Shown here piece after piece: positions 1-10,035 of a stretch of DNA of 64,000 nt (positions are counted from its first letter, which is position 1; each line of letters opens with the position of its first letter). The DNA comes from Aplectana chamaeleonis. Taxonomy: Eukaryota > Nematoda > Chromadorea > Rhabditida > Cosmocercidae. The translations under genes were made by a program, and so were the position numbers. The stretch covers positions 1,674,001-1,738,000 of the forward strand of contig JAPDOI010000063.1 in NCBI GenBank assembly GCA_029168955.1, given 5' to 3'. The notes beneath the pieces are model-generated. The model ran no database searches, had not been told where the DNA came from, and saw only the letters and a list, made by a program, of their open reading frames with translations.

Positions 1-129
1 GCCAAAACAAGTGCGCGAAAAGCGCTCGAGGCATTCTGGATCAACGCGAGAGACCCCAAGGTCAACCGGAAGGATGAGGGTATAAATAACACGCGGGAAC
101 TGCAGCCCTACATCAGACTAGCCTTCTGA
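1..129 (+). pseudogene. C-terminal tail of a retroelement ORF (5' end outside window)
   Basis: Frame 1 is open from the window edge to a TGA at 127-129 and gives 42 residues. They include KALEAFWINARDP and NRKDEGINNTRELQPYI, which resembles the C-terminal end of nematode retroelement polyproteins carrying a GIY-YIG-type endonuclease tail (Penelope-like or related). That family match is from memory and only this short tail is visible, so the catalytic domain cannot be checked. A non-coding 3' region follows with a ribozyme-like stem-loop at 320-359 and an AATAAA at 362-367, as expected for a retroelement 3' end. A host gene's last exon is the main alternative. Confidence 0.35.
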
Positions 130-319
130 TATGGGTGCTGCTTTCTGACATCTCGGTACCCCGTCGTGCTCTACTGATGGCCTGATGCTCTACAGACTTT
201 GAGAAGGTATGCCACTCAGTCTCATCTGTCTCGGTTATTTGTTTGGAAATTTTGTCTTGAATTTTAGTAGGGTAAACCACGTTTGACCGAGTATTTTTAC
301 ACGTAGATTCGACCTTTTT

Positions 320-359
320 CAGACTCCGAAGAGGGCGTGACCGCCGAAACGTTAGTCTG
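320..359 (+). ncRNA. Hammerhead-like stem-loop in retroelement 3' region
   Basis: An outer stem CAGACT (320-325) / AGTCTG (354-359) encloses CCGAAGA (326-332), a GGCG-TGAC-CGCC hairpin (334-345) and GAAAC (346-350). The order CYGANGA, stem II, GAAA is that of a hammerhead ribozyme core, with C in place of the second-position U. The remaining stem is not clearly formed, so activity is doubtful. Penelope-like elements are known to carry hammerhead motifs. An AATAAA signal follows directly. A similar motif lies on the minus strand at 24799-24833. Confidence 0.3.
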
Positions 360-367
360 CTAATAAA

Positions 368-1496
368 CATCATACTACCTCGTGCCGGCTAAAATCAAAG
401 TACCAGCTATACTCTGATGCCGAGGTTCATCGAGAGTTAAACGTGGGGAATACTAATGAATTTTAGCCTTTCAACTCACACGTAATCAAATCTAGCTGAC
501 CTGAAGCACACATTGTTCTTTTCTCAAAAGTGAGATTGGCGCGCAATCACCAGAAACCTCTCATCCAGTGTTTGATAAACTACAATACAACACTACAGAT
601 CGGATCGGTTGACGCTACTGAAAGAGTGATTAATCCAAAAGCCTGCGCCTTGCAAATGTTGAAATCTGGAAGATATCGACCTCTCCAGTTCCCATGGAGC
701 TCTGTGAGAATAATTGCAGGTAAAGCGGGAAGAATTACTGAAGGTACTTAGAATTTCACGCTACGTTTCATTGAAGGCTACCCTGCTGCTCTTTTAAGCA
801 GTTAACCGAGTCTGTTCCCTTTTCACAACAATTTTCAGTTCCCACGCACTCAAACCCGCCCAGCTCTGTCCTAGTCGTATTTACTGTTACACAGTTCCTT
901 TCTACATACCAGGTGGCCACTAATTAGAAGAGGGTAAAAATATGAAAGTGCGCTCGATGTTAAAGTTTGAAGTTCACCTATGAGCCAAAGATTCTTTTGA
1001 ATAATGTTTTGATTATTTGTGCAAGTTTCACCCAAGTTCATCCGACCCGGATAAAATTTATCGCTACAAATTTTCACGAAAATGGCATTACTCAATTTCA
1101 TCCATTTTCTGAGATATCATGATACTATGCACAGAATTCATATCGATCGAAATATCGAGAAAAAAGGATTCGCCGAACAAATGCTTCCGGATTACAAACT
1201 AGGTGAGCAGTGAGTAACGATATTGAAATCAAAGATTCGAGAATGTCAATGCAGGTTCCCTAATGACCAAGTAGAGGTAATGAGGAAATGGGTGGTCCAG
1301 TTGGCTGGTGAGGTACGTTCTAGAGAAAAAAACAGGATTTATGAGTAATTGGTAGCGTTACCTTCGATGTCGACGTCATCTCCCCTCCCCGAATCGATCC
1401 AGAATAAACCAATCGCAATAGAAGACCTCTTCGCGGCTATACTTACAGTTTACCGCAATGTTAAATGATTATGGTGCGGTTGCGGGCAACTCACAT
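368..1496. other. No recognisable feature
   Basis: AT-rich sequence with only short open frames; the longest (530-751, +) gives 73 residues with no motif I recognise. No repeat structure or RNA gene was seen. Confidence 0.5.
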
Positions 1497-1915
1497 AAAC
1501 TACGGTGGAAAACCTGGCGCTTTGCCAGATTCCGTCGTCGATCAGCACAGCTAATTTTGTGGGTCAGTTAAGTGTTTTTCGTCTTTTTTCACTCTTAGTT
1601 CTGCTTCATTTTCGTTTCTTCCTCTTATAGTATTGCGAATAGGGGCTTTTTCTAGTGTGCGAGGGGAATCAGCCGTTTTTTTTTCAGTTCTAAAGTTGAA
1701 TTTTAGAAAAAGACACTTAAAAGCCCGAACAAACAGCTGATTCCCCTCACGCAAAAAGAGATGCTCCCTATTTGCAATATATGAAGAGATAGAAACAAAA
1801 ATAAAACAGGAACAAACAAGAAAATATAACGAAAATCGTAACGCACCAAGAAATCAGCTGTGCTGTCGATCGATGACGAAATCTGGCAATATGCCAAGTT
1901 TTCCAACTTAGTTGG
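1497..1915. mobile_element. Foldback (MITE-like) element, about 420 bp
   Basis: The left arm starting near 1497 (AACTACGGTGGAAAACC, then TGCCAGATTCCGTCGTCGATC and AGCACAGCT) is the imperfect reverse complement of the right arm ending near 1915 (AGCTGTGCTGTCGATCGATG, then ATCTGGCA and GTTTTCCAACTTAGTT). The arms extend inward to a centre near 1700, where GAGGGGAATCAGC (about 1660) and GCTGATTCCCCTC (about 1737) also pair. No coding capacity. A non-autonomous DNA transposon is the simplest reading. Confidence 0.7.
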
Positions 1916-3466
1916 ATAAAAAAAAGGTTATCCGAGAAAATAGGGAGTTCAGCTTTGTTAAAGTGGTTTCATGCCGCTTAGATATTTGTGAGTATAAATG
2001 TCTGTGCAGACCCTTGATTTTGTAAACAGAACAGCAATGACAAACAAGTCTGTTAGAGACTAACTACCTTATCGTTATGCAAAGAAATTTCTTTGATCAA
2101 ATAAAAAAGAACAATCAATAAATGATCGAATAGAACAAGGAAATTACGAGTACACTGAAAATGGGCAGTCATTGCGAGCGATACACCACCGTCCCTTCTT
2201 CCCTGCAAAGCTTTCCAAGCGGGACCCATTATCGCACCATTGTGGCCTAAATATTTAAATAGGGCAGGCTTGCTTCATCACCAGTTTCAGTTGAAATAGA
2301 AACGAATTCTTTCACATACTTCTAATCGATCAAATCCAGAAAACACTCCGGACTTGTGCCCATCACATCCCTTTTCTAGCCGCCTTCAACTCATACACAA
2401 AGTGATCCGCATGCAGCATAAATTTCACCATACCCCATGCACGAAAATTTTTCTCGTCTCTAAATTTTCCCCCACCCTGACTGACCATCAATCACTTCCC
2501 ACCTATGAATCTAACCGCTATTTGAAAACGGCCCTCGTCAATTCGCTGGCGCCAGTGGATGCCGCTGTCAAATCCACTGCCGGATATCCTACATGCGCTC
2601 GCATTTGTCACCTGCTGCTCTGCTCCCGTCTCAAATCTCCCCACTGCTGAAATGCTACCAGGTGCACGCATGCCGCGTCATTAAATAGCCGAGGGGCCGG
2701 AAAATATTCAGTCGTTTGGATCCGTTCGAGACTCGGCGTCATGCATCATACGGGGGCTGGCATGTATTTGTCGCGATAGGAAGTCGTTTCGAAGCGACTG
2801 AATAACACAACCCGCGCCGCAGTTGAATTCGGGACATGATATTTAATGGCCCCACACAGAAATTGCCTTCGCCGCCCGTCGCCGCGCCTGCGACCACCGT
2901 AGCCAGCCGCCGCCGCGCCGGCCGCTGTGTTTGATTTATGACGCTATGGCGGGGTGAATTTCGGAAACTCGAAGCGGATTGGTTGACCGGCTGTCACCAC
3001 CCCTTTCCACCGTAGCCAGCTGCCTGCGACCGAAGAACTTGCCATTATTTGGCGATACACACACACAAATGAATTGCCATAGAGGATAGATCGCGGCTTT
3101 TTTGAGTGACATATACGCAGGCGAGCTTGTCGTTCTGGAGAACCCGGTCCTAGAGTAACGAGTGTATTTCTCGAGTAACGGAAGCTCACCAGAACGAAAA
3201 TCGCCCATTTCCGCGCGCCATAGCGCCGCCATTTGAGCGACTACGAGCCACTTTCACAACGAATCACCGACTGAAATCGAGATTGATTCGTGGAAGATAG
3301 ATGTTGGATGTATACGAAAGTGATTCGGACTTGTTGGATATGCATAATATCCGAAAAGTACATAACAATTTTCGAATCATTTTCCAAGAATCGTGAAGGG
3401 AGTAAAAACAACGAGCCGGTTAGAGAGGACTACACATCATGCGTGGTTTCACGGGTAACGCTTAAA
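1916..3466. other. Intergenic sequence with a GC-rich patch
   Basis: No gene recognised. A GC-rich patch at about 2690-3230 contains CGCCGCCG runs and two copies of CACCGTAGCCAGC (about 2895 and 3010). It also has a short inverted pair around CGCTATGGCG (2942) and CGCCATAGCG (3217), perhaps an old MITE. The open frames inside it are not convincing. Confidence 0.4.
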
Positions 3467-4828
3467 TACCAGGTTGCTCAATAAGTTTTGTCGTTCCAAA
3501 AGAAAGGGCGTTGCTACCAGTCCGATTTTTTTGTTTTGTTGGTACACTCTTCATATGAACGTATGTGAAATTTCGTTCAAATCTGTCAATTCATTCTTTG
3601 TTTACAAGCCATTTAGTGTCGCCGTGTCACAGCAATGGAAAAGAGTGAATATCGTGCAGTGATAAAATTCTTATTTTTGGGAGGTGTAGCACCAAAAGAA
3701 ATTCACGAACGAATGTTGAACGTGTATGATGATTGGCAGACTTAAGAACTACAATTAAAACAGTAGAAAGATGAGTTGCTGAATTTAAACGTGGTCGTAC
3801 AAGCCTTGAAGACGATACACGTGAAGGGCGTCCAAAAAGCGGATTAACATCAGAAATCATCGTCAAAATTGTGGTGCGCGCGAAGCGCGCACCAGATTTG
3901 GTTTTGAACTGGCCACGCGCGCAACCCCTTTTTCGAAATCTAAGTTCAGGGTGAAGGTAAAAATAAGCTCTAAATTGCATTGAAAAGGGCGCAAACAGTT
4001 GTATATAGTGCCTGAAAATGGTTTAGAATGGTTACCTAGAATTTGAGCAAATTTTGAAAAACCGCAAGTTTTCTCTGTTAATCTGCTTTTTTTTCAGACG
4101 GCGTTCACGATCTTGTGCTATCAGTTAAAATTGAGCTAGCGAGCTCATTTTTGGGCAGGAGGCTGGAACTGGATGCACGTCGCTCCTGTTCCATTTTGGA
4201 CTTGATACCTTAACTTTGAAGGGTACCTCAAAATCGTGGGTTTACATACTAAATTAGCCGTGGAGCACGGAAACTACCAGGGCATACTACGGCTGTGGAG
4301 ACCGGGGTTAGTGGGTGGGTCTGCAGCCAATCAACACAGGTCGTCGAAGGTAAGTACTGAACTTGTCAGAATTCGTACTCATGACACGTCATCGATCGAT
4401 AATCAATATTATCGACTTTCGCGCTTTTCGCACAAAATGCTGCGAACAGTGGTGATCGCTTTTGGGATTGATTTTCTTGGTTGAGGAATTTTGCTCATCA
4501 GTTATTATCGATAAATACCAATCAATAATATTGATTTTTTCGCCTGTTGCACAAACAGCCGCAATGATTTTTGATTGTTGATGGCTCTAATTCATTTGTT
4601 TAGGAAATTCTTCTCATCATGCAAGATCAAATATTAATGATCGATAATATCGATTTTTCACTTTTGCACCAAATGCGGCAATGAGTTTTATTTTTTATGG
4701 TTGTAAGTCATAGTTTTCAAAAATTGTACTCATACGAGAATATCGTGTGTTAGATGTTTCATCATTCCGAAATGGAAATCGTTGAGCAAAATTGAAGTCA
4801 GAATGGGAACCTTTGGGAAAATATGTGA

Positions 4829-5840
4829 AATTTCTGAAAATGTAGCTCCCTGGCAAAAGTAACGATCTGGTAATGGTCAAAAAAAGTTCAAAAATGTCTT
4901 GAAATATCTTTAAAGGCAGTGTTCACGATGAAAATCGTTTCTCTGTTTTTCCGCCTATCTTGAAAACGGCCCCATGCTGATTCCAATGGTGTCTCTGATA
5001 TCATACAAGACCTTCTGTGAACGCCGGTATGGTCCCTCAAAGATTGAGCTATGGAAACATGGTGGACGAGTTGTCCGAGGCTTGTAACTTCCGTCTTTTG
5101 CAGCCGATGTGCGCGAGCTGACCTGAGTAAATAGAGAAGTCGAGAATGAAGGAAATAACGGGGCCAATAATCGGAGACCATCGCTCATCTCACGATTTCA
5201 AGCTTTCATTCGTTCACGTCGGTGGGCGTGTGATGCGCTTTTGGGGTTTTCAATGCGCTCGAAGTTGCAACTTCGGGCTCTTTTGGGGCTCTTCCTGGTT
5301 CGTTCTCATGCGTTCTTTCGACGTTAACGTTACAGAGTGTCCCTCCACTACCCAACCCTAGTGGAATTTCGAAAACTTTTTTCATCGGGAACACTGCCTT
5401 TAAAAAACGATTTGGCGCAAAATAGCCTGGATTAATAAAAAGCAGGGAAATGAAGTGAAATAACCGAAAATGCGATTTGGTGGTCGATCATTTCACAAGC
5501 TTCTCCGATAAACTTATCGAAGCGAGTTCAGGCGCGATATGGATTGGAGCGTTGCGTTCACCGAGCTTGACCTATGCTGATTGCCTTATTACAGCTTTCG
5601 AAAATGGCTTAATGTTTCCGTTGCGCGCTTGATTTCGTTTTGATAAGTTTAGCGGAGAGGCTTGTGAAATGATCGACCCCCAAACCGCATTTTCGGTCAT
5701 TTCACTTCATTTCCCTGCTTTTTATTAATCCAGGCTATTTCGCGCCAATTCATTTTTTAAGATATTTCAAGACATTTTTGAAACCTTTTTTGATCATTAC
5801 CAAATCGTTACTTTTGCCAGGAAGCTAAATTTTCAGAAAT
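4829..5840. mobile_element. Foldback element, copy 1 (526 bp plus 486-bp insert)
   Basis: The left end AAATTTCTGAAAATGTAGCT is the inverse of the right end AGCTAAATTTTCAGAAAT. The arms continue inward through GCAAAAGTAACGAT, ATAGCCTGGATTAATAAAAA and GTGAAATGATCGAC for about 230 bp. The same structure without insertion lies at 10961-11484. Confidence 0.8.
4914..5399. mobile_element. TTAA-flanked MITE, copy 1
   Basis: Terminal inverted repeats AGGCAGTGTTCACGATGAAAA and (inverse) AGGCAGTGTTCCCGATGAAAA, flanked by TTAA at 4910-4913 and 5400-5403. Position 11042-11047 in the second repeat copy is an intact single TTTAAA, an empty site that supports a TTAA (or TTTAAA) duplication. Internal sequence, such as GGTGGACGAGTTGTC, is shared with the element at 9378-9861. 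TTAA targets are typical of piggyBac-type transposases, but no transposase is present here. Confidence 0.82.
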
Positions 5841-6186
5841 ACAGGATATGGTTTTGGAATATCGTCGATTGACTGAGAGAGATTTATTAGAGGCTCTACA
5901 CATCCCATTAGGCAGTGTGAGCAATATTTTAAGTGAAATATTGGTTTTTAGAAAGCTGTGTGCATAATGGGAGACGCATTCGCTAACGATGGAACAAAAA
6001 CACATTCCAATGCGACTTTCTCAGCTACATTTGGACCCTTATAAAAAGGATAAAGTGGATTCCGGTCGGTTTTGTTTTTGAATTGTATTGTTCTTCAGGG
6101 AGATCATACTGACTAATAAAGTGTATTTTGAACCATAATTTTGTGTTTTTCGTATCGAACGACAAAACTTATTGAATATCCCGGTA

Positions 6187-7360
6187 ACTAAATTTTGTTT
6201 GTATTTTTGTGCACGAGCACGGATTCCTTCGATTCCATTTCAATTACAGTCACCTAGTAATAGTGAGGCGAGATCGAAGTCTGAGCTCAGAATTGACAAT
6301 GAAAAGTTATGTTTCGTTGAACAATAAAAATTTGAAAGCGCACAACTTTTAGTTTTTTTTTGCCAGGTCCCGAGACAAAAAAATGTACCAATTGAGAAAA
6401 TTGGATCTGAAGTTCGACTATAAAAATAATTTGTGTTAAATGAAATTCAAAAAAAAAATCGGAACTGTATCCGATGACGGGTTGTTGGGGGACGCCGCCC
6501 TCCGATTTTCGGTCTTTTCCAAGGAGTCGGAACCCCTTGGTGGGAATTAAGTGCACATAAAACTTTTCTACATAGTAAAAAGCACTCAGGAAACGAGAAA
6601 AAATAGGAAACATTCGAGTGTGCATTAATTGTATCCAAATTTCAGCCCCTTGTGGCAGCCTGTCGATGACCTCCAATAATGTCGATGACCTCCGCGAGAC
6701 CACCCTGGTGTTCTCAAGTTGCGTTTTTTTCTTTCGACAACTAATGCTGATTTCAACACAATTTCCAGGATTTCGCTGCACTTCTCTGTAGTTTTATTTG
6801 AAGCTGTTTACTCCATAAACCAATTTTTCAAGTCTAAGAAAAGAATTAAGTTTTTCTTTATTTTTTCTTTCTTTTTTTTCTTTCTTTTTTTCTGTTCTTT
6901 TTCTATCACCGCAGAAAATCAGTTATTTGCTCTGAAATCTTATCGAGTTCTGAACATGGCTTTCAAGGACGAGTTTTGTGATTTCCGCATGAGCATGAAG
7001 TAGGCTTTGTATTACACCTGCTGAGTGCAAAAGCTCAACCTACTATATTATCTACCCACATCTTGCTACAAACAAAATGTAGGTAGGCAGAAACCACTCT
7101 GGCACGCCCACAGCAAGAAGCCACTTTCCCACGCCCCCTTTCCCCATGACGACATCTCGTGTTCAACGTTGGTAGGATCAGACATGGTTTTCAATCAATA
7201 GCTTCGCTCTTCACTCAAGTTCACTCTCGTTACGAATCAATGAAAATGCAAGACTTAGACAACTCGTTCACAATACGCTTTAACGGTAGTCTGCCGCGAT
7301 TTCGCCGCGAAAATACCGCGATAACGCAGCAACCATTCCGATGAGAGCGCTCTAATGCAG
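6187..7360. other. No recognisable gene; T-rich stretch
   Basis: Contains a homopyrimidine T-rich run at about 6848-6905. Open frames such as 6287-6781 (-) show no recognisable domain. Nothing else seen. Confidence 0.45.
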
Positions 7361-7361
7361 C

Positions 7362-7441
7362 ATCGAAATTGTTCAGTGGATAACGCGGCGGGCTACAAAG
7401 AGATGGGTTTGTGAGGGTTGCTGGTTCGAATCTTGGAATGC
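7362..7441 (+). tRNA. tRNA-derived SINE head or tRNA pseudogene
   Basis: GTTCAGTGGATAACGC (7371-7386) looks like the D-arm/A-box of an arginine-type tRNA, and GGTTCGAATC (7423-7432) is a good B-box at proper spacing. The T-stem around it pairs at only three of five positions and no credible anticodon stem or acceptor stem forms. It is therefore not a working tRNA; a SINE promoter or pseudogene is more likely. Confidence 0.4.
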
Positions 7442-7602
7442 CGTGTCGAAAATCTCGGCGAATTCTCGGCATAATTCAGGTATTCCCACATTTTTTGCCA
7501 GCTCGAAGCAGTTGGATCTCGGCAGAATTCAGAAATGCTCCGAATCTACCGCTATGCTTCAGCTCCGGTCCGACACCGAGGCGCGGCAGGTTCCAGACAG
7601 CT

Positions 7603-8051
7603 CTGAGAGTTTTGATTGCGATTTAGCCGCGAAATAGCCCACCAGGCTCCGCAGCGGCTCCTAGCGGGCTATTTCGCGGCTATTTCTCGGCTTTTCATGG
7701 AACGGACAAGGAGCAGCCGAGTAACAGCCAAGATATAATCGAGAAATATTTAGAGTTAAGCAAAATTGACCAGTACGAAACCGTCGCCTGGCTCACCGAG
7801 CCACCATCTGGGGCCGCCAGCGGTTGGGCGGGGCCTCCAGAGGCTGAACGAGGTCCAAGTACCTTAAACTTGCGTAATTGAACAGACGGACATCTAACCG
7901 ACGGACAAGATTTAGATGTGCTGACATCTAGATCATGCCTCTGGAATGAGCCGTGTATCTACCTGGAGAGCATTATTTCGCGGCTGTTTCGCGGCGAACG
8001 TTATTTGGCGGCTATTTCGCGGCCACTTCTCGGCTAAAACTCTAAGAGAGG
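7603..8051. mobile_element. Foldback element carrying an SL1-like repeat
   Basis: Left AGAGTTTTGATTGCGATTTA then GCCGCGAAATAGCC pairs with right GGCTATTTCGCGGCC then TCTCGGCTAAAACTCT. An inner hairpin at 7625-7680 (AGCCGCGAAATAGCCC / GGGCTATTTCGCGGCT) is nested inside. The middle (about 7775-7970) is a different, GC-rich repeat shared with 13690-13890. Confidence 0.65.
7863..7884 (-). ncRNA. SL1-like leader sequence, copy B (diverged)
   Basis: Read on the minus strand, this 22-mer matches nematode SL1 at 18 of 22 positions and is followed by GTAC. It shares a T-to-C change at leader position 5 with the better copy at 13800-13821. No Sm-binding site is visible downstream, so it is probably a decayed SL-RNA-derived repeat. 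Confidence 0.5.
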
Positions 8052-8693
8052 CTCTAGGTAGAATACAGGCAATTTCTGAGCTATCGAATGTACCAAATAA
8101 AAAATTGTTGTAGAAAAGTTACACGGATAAGGATTGAAGGCAATCTGAAATTTCTGGTTTTTTTTATTGAATCTTTCACGCTTCGATTTTAATCCAGGGT
8201 AGTTTTCGTTCTCAGGATTTTGTAGAAATCCAACCACTCCAGAGACGGACGTCTTTGTGAGCATTTGAGGTAGTCATGTCAATTGGGTCTTACGGCCCCT
8301 AACAGAACGCTGGCGTCGTTGGATGCGTCAAAAATAGGTCACAATGACCGCATTAGAACCTTATGGAGCCAGCGAAACACGCAGACTCCGCCCATTTTAG
8401 TTGTAGTTCCCGCCCCTCGAAACAAAGTCGTCCAAGCTGATTGCTCGAATACGATCACTTTGACTAGTTACTGATGCTTCCAACAAACTGATGGAAGAAG
8501 AGTCCAGTATAAGGCTACATATTAGTGGAATTCATCAATTCACGATAACTTTTCAGCCGTTCTAAAATTGGAGTATTTTAGAATAAGAAAACAATTTGGG
8601 TACGATTTTCAGAGAAAGGTTCTCGCGAACCTATAAATTTCAATCAAGAACACAATTTTCTCGGATATTTGCGGCTAGCATTTTCGAATCAGG
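8052..8693. other. No recognisable feature
   Basis: No gene, RNA gene or clear repeat was found here. Confidence 0.45.
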
Positions 8694-8830
8694 GCCTTGA
8701 TATTCATCGACATTTAGCCGCCGCTGGTTTTTGCAGGGCGTATGCAATTGGTGAGATTTCGAAACTGGCCAATAATAATCCTGCCGCGGAGGCAAGCGCC
8801 GCTGTCTAATAAGAAGTCTTAGAAACCGTT
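8694..8830. mobile_element. Diverged relative of the CCCTAG MITE
   Basis: Internal blocks GCCGCTGGTTTTT, GATTTCGAAACTGGCCAATA and CCTGCCGCGGAGGCAAGCG align in order with the intact 133-bp MITE at 27142-27274. The termini are degraded. Confidence 0.5.
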
Positions 8831-8951
8831 TATACTCCCGCCGCCGAGCGGCGCAGCGAAGTGCATTCCTACAATATCGATCGTGCGGCGCCGCGTGATC
8901 AATACCATGGGATTGCACTGTGCTGCGCCGCCAGGCGCGTGAGTACAAACG
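8827..8951. mobile_element. GC-rich 125-bp foldback
   Basis: CGTTTATACTCCCGCC, GGCGCAGCGAAGTGCATTCC on the left pairs with GGATTGCACTGTGCTGCGCC, GGCGCGTGAGTACAAACG on the right. It directly abuts the neighbouring MITE relative. Confidence 0.65.
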
Positions 8952-9139
8952 ACCCCTTACGTATCCGCTCTTTCAGAAGCAAATTTAGTGCGTTCCTCCA
9001 CGTGTTTATGCTGGGGACAGCGAGAAAGTGCGGGGGTGAGGGAGACGCAGTATACGCGCGCACACGCACGCGACCGACAGCACTTATTTTCACTCCGGAA
9101 TAGGCGACATTTTCAAGCTGATTTATGTGACATGTCATT

Positions 9140-9330
9140 CACTATAGTTCTGCCATTCGACTAGATTCGAATCGACATATTCGAATACTTATCATTCTAA
9201 TACGTATTCATTAACGGAACTTCTAAAATCGCACCATTCGAATACTATTCGATAATCGGACCTAAAAACAGGGTCATTCGAATCTAATCGATATTCGAAG
9301 CCTGCTATTCGAAGAACATTCCAATAGTTA
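9140..9330. repeat. ATTCGAAT-rich dispersed repeat
   Basis: Many ATTCGAAT-type palindromic motifs. The block ATCGGACC...GGGTCATTCGAATC recurs at about 31199-31245, and looser ATTCGAAT-rich tracts occur near 25330 and 29350-29540. Confidence 0.45.
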
Positions 9331-9377
9331 TATTTTTGAATAGTTTGGAATTAATATGCTTCGTCGTCGCTATTTAA

Positions 9378-9861
9378 AGGCACAGAACACCCAAACAATT
9401 AATTTTCATATTTAATGCTTATCTTGGAGACATCCACACGCTGATCACAGTGGTATCTCTGAAATCGTCCAAGACCCCCATTGAGCAGAGTTATGGCTCT
9501 TCAAAGAAGCCTAGATTTTGAGGGTGAAAAATTGGTGGACGAGTTGTCTCAGGCCTGTATTTCTCTTCATTCGCAATCGTTGCGTGAGAGAAAGCCAGGA
9601 TAAGGAGACAGCCCGGCAGTGGACTGAAGAACGACGACTTGCTGGAAATCATCCATCCATCGAGCCGCTATCGAGTCCGAAAATCTGTTAGGGGGTCGGG
9701 CCTGTGGTGGTGAGCGAAGGGGGCCGGGCATGTGGTGGTCGCTTATATCTCGCTTATTTGGAGGAATTGAGATCTCGTATTTGGCACGTGTTATACAGGA
9801 GGGGTCTTCTACACAATTACATGAAAATCTCAAAATTCATGTCTGAGGGTGTACTGTGCCT
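9378..9861. mobile_element. TTAA-flanked MITE, copy 2
   Basis: Ends AGGCACAGAACACCC and (inverse) AGGCACAGTACACCC, flanked by TTAA at 9374-9377 and 9862-9865. It is 484 bp, against 486 bp for copy 1. Internal ACGCTGATCACAGTGG, TCTCTGAAATCGTCCAAGA and GGTGGACGAGTTGTC match copy 1 in order. Confidence 0.8.
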
Positions 9862-10035
9862 TTAAGGTGGCCGTGTATTCCATTGGCAGGCATAACCACG
9901 TCAAAAGATTGCGAAATCACTTGGCGCCTCGCGTCGGGGAAAAACAACCTGGTTTGGTGTGCGTCCTCACCGCAGTTTCTGTGTCCATCAGCGCTACCAC
10001 AAATGATTTTTTGACTAGTTCCACCTCGTTAAATT

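Larger units (their letters stand above)
3880..5840. repeat. 1.45 kb dispersed repeat, copy 1 (interrupted)
   Basis: This segment matches 10036-11484 along its whole length, apart from a 486-bp MITE found only here. It begins at a small palindrome (GTGCGCGC-GAA-GCGCGCAC, 3880-3898), and its last half is a foldback whose arms are at 4829 and 5840. It splits the mariner transposase cleanly, so it is younger than the mariner. No ORF of note and no terminal inverted repeat spanning the whole segment were seen, so the class is unknown. Confidence 0.75.
3635..6110 (+). pseudogene. Mariner transposase remnant (N-terminal DNA-binding part)
   Basis: From the ATG at 3635 the frame reads MEKSEYRAVIKFLFLGGVAPKEI, as in mariner N-termini. 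A frameshift near 3740 moves the homology to VAEFKRGRTSLEDDTREGRP (written for recognition; the DNA itself is frameshifted). It is interrupted at about 3879 and resumes at 5841 with DMVLEYRRLTERDLLEALHI, SVSNILSEIL and HSLTMEQKHIPMRLSQ, with one in-frame stop after FRKLCA. These are the tandem helix-turn-helix and linker of mariner transposases. Homology stops near KKDKVDS at about 6060, so the DDD catalytic core is absent. Frameshift, stop, insertion and truncation together make it a clear pseudogene. Confidence 0.85.
3469..6184 (+). mobile_element. Defective mariner transposon with nested insertions
   Basis: Both ends carry matching inverted repeats of about 30 bp: CCAGGTTGCTCAATAAG on the left and its counterpart CCGGGATATTCAATAAG at the right end, followed by TTTTGTCGTTC. 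Each end is flanked by TA (3467-3468 and 6185-6186), the mariner target-site duplication. The interior holds the start of a mariner transposase, a 1.96 kb insertion (3880-5840), and the continuation of the transposase reading in the same sense. The catalytic region is missing, so the element is inactive. Nesting order: mariner first, then the 1.45 kb repeat, then a TTAA MITE inside that repeat. Confidence 0.88.

Noticed and set aside
3880..5840. Helitron
   Set aside because: A hairpin lies near one end, but there is no TC start and no CTRR end at the boundaries.
7362..7441. Functional arginine tRNA
   Set aside because: A- and B-boxes are good but the T-stem has mismatches and acceptor and anticodon stems do not form.
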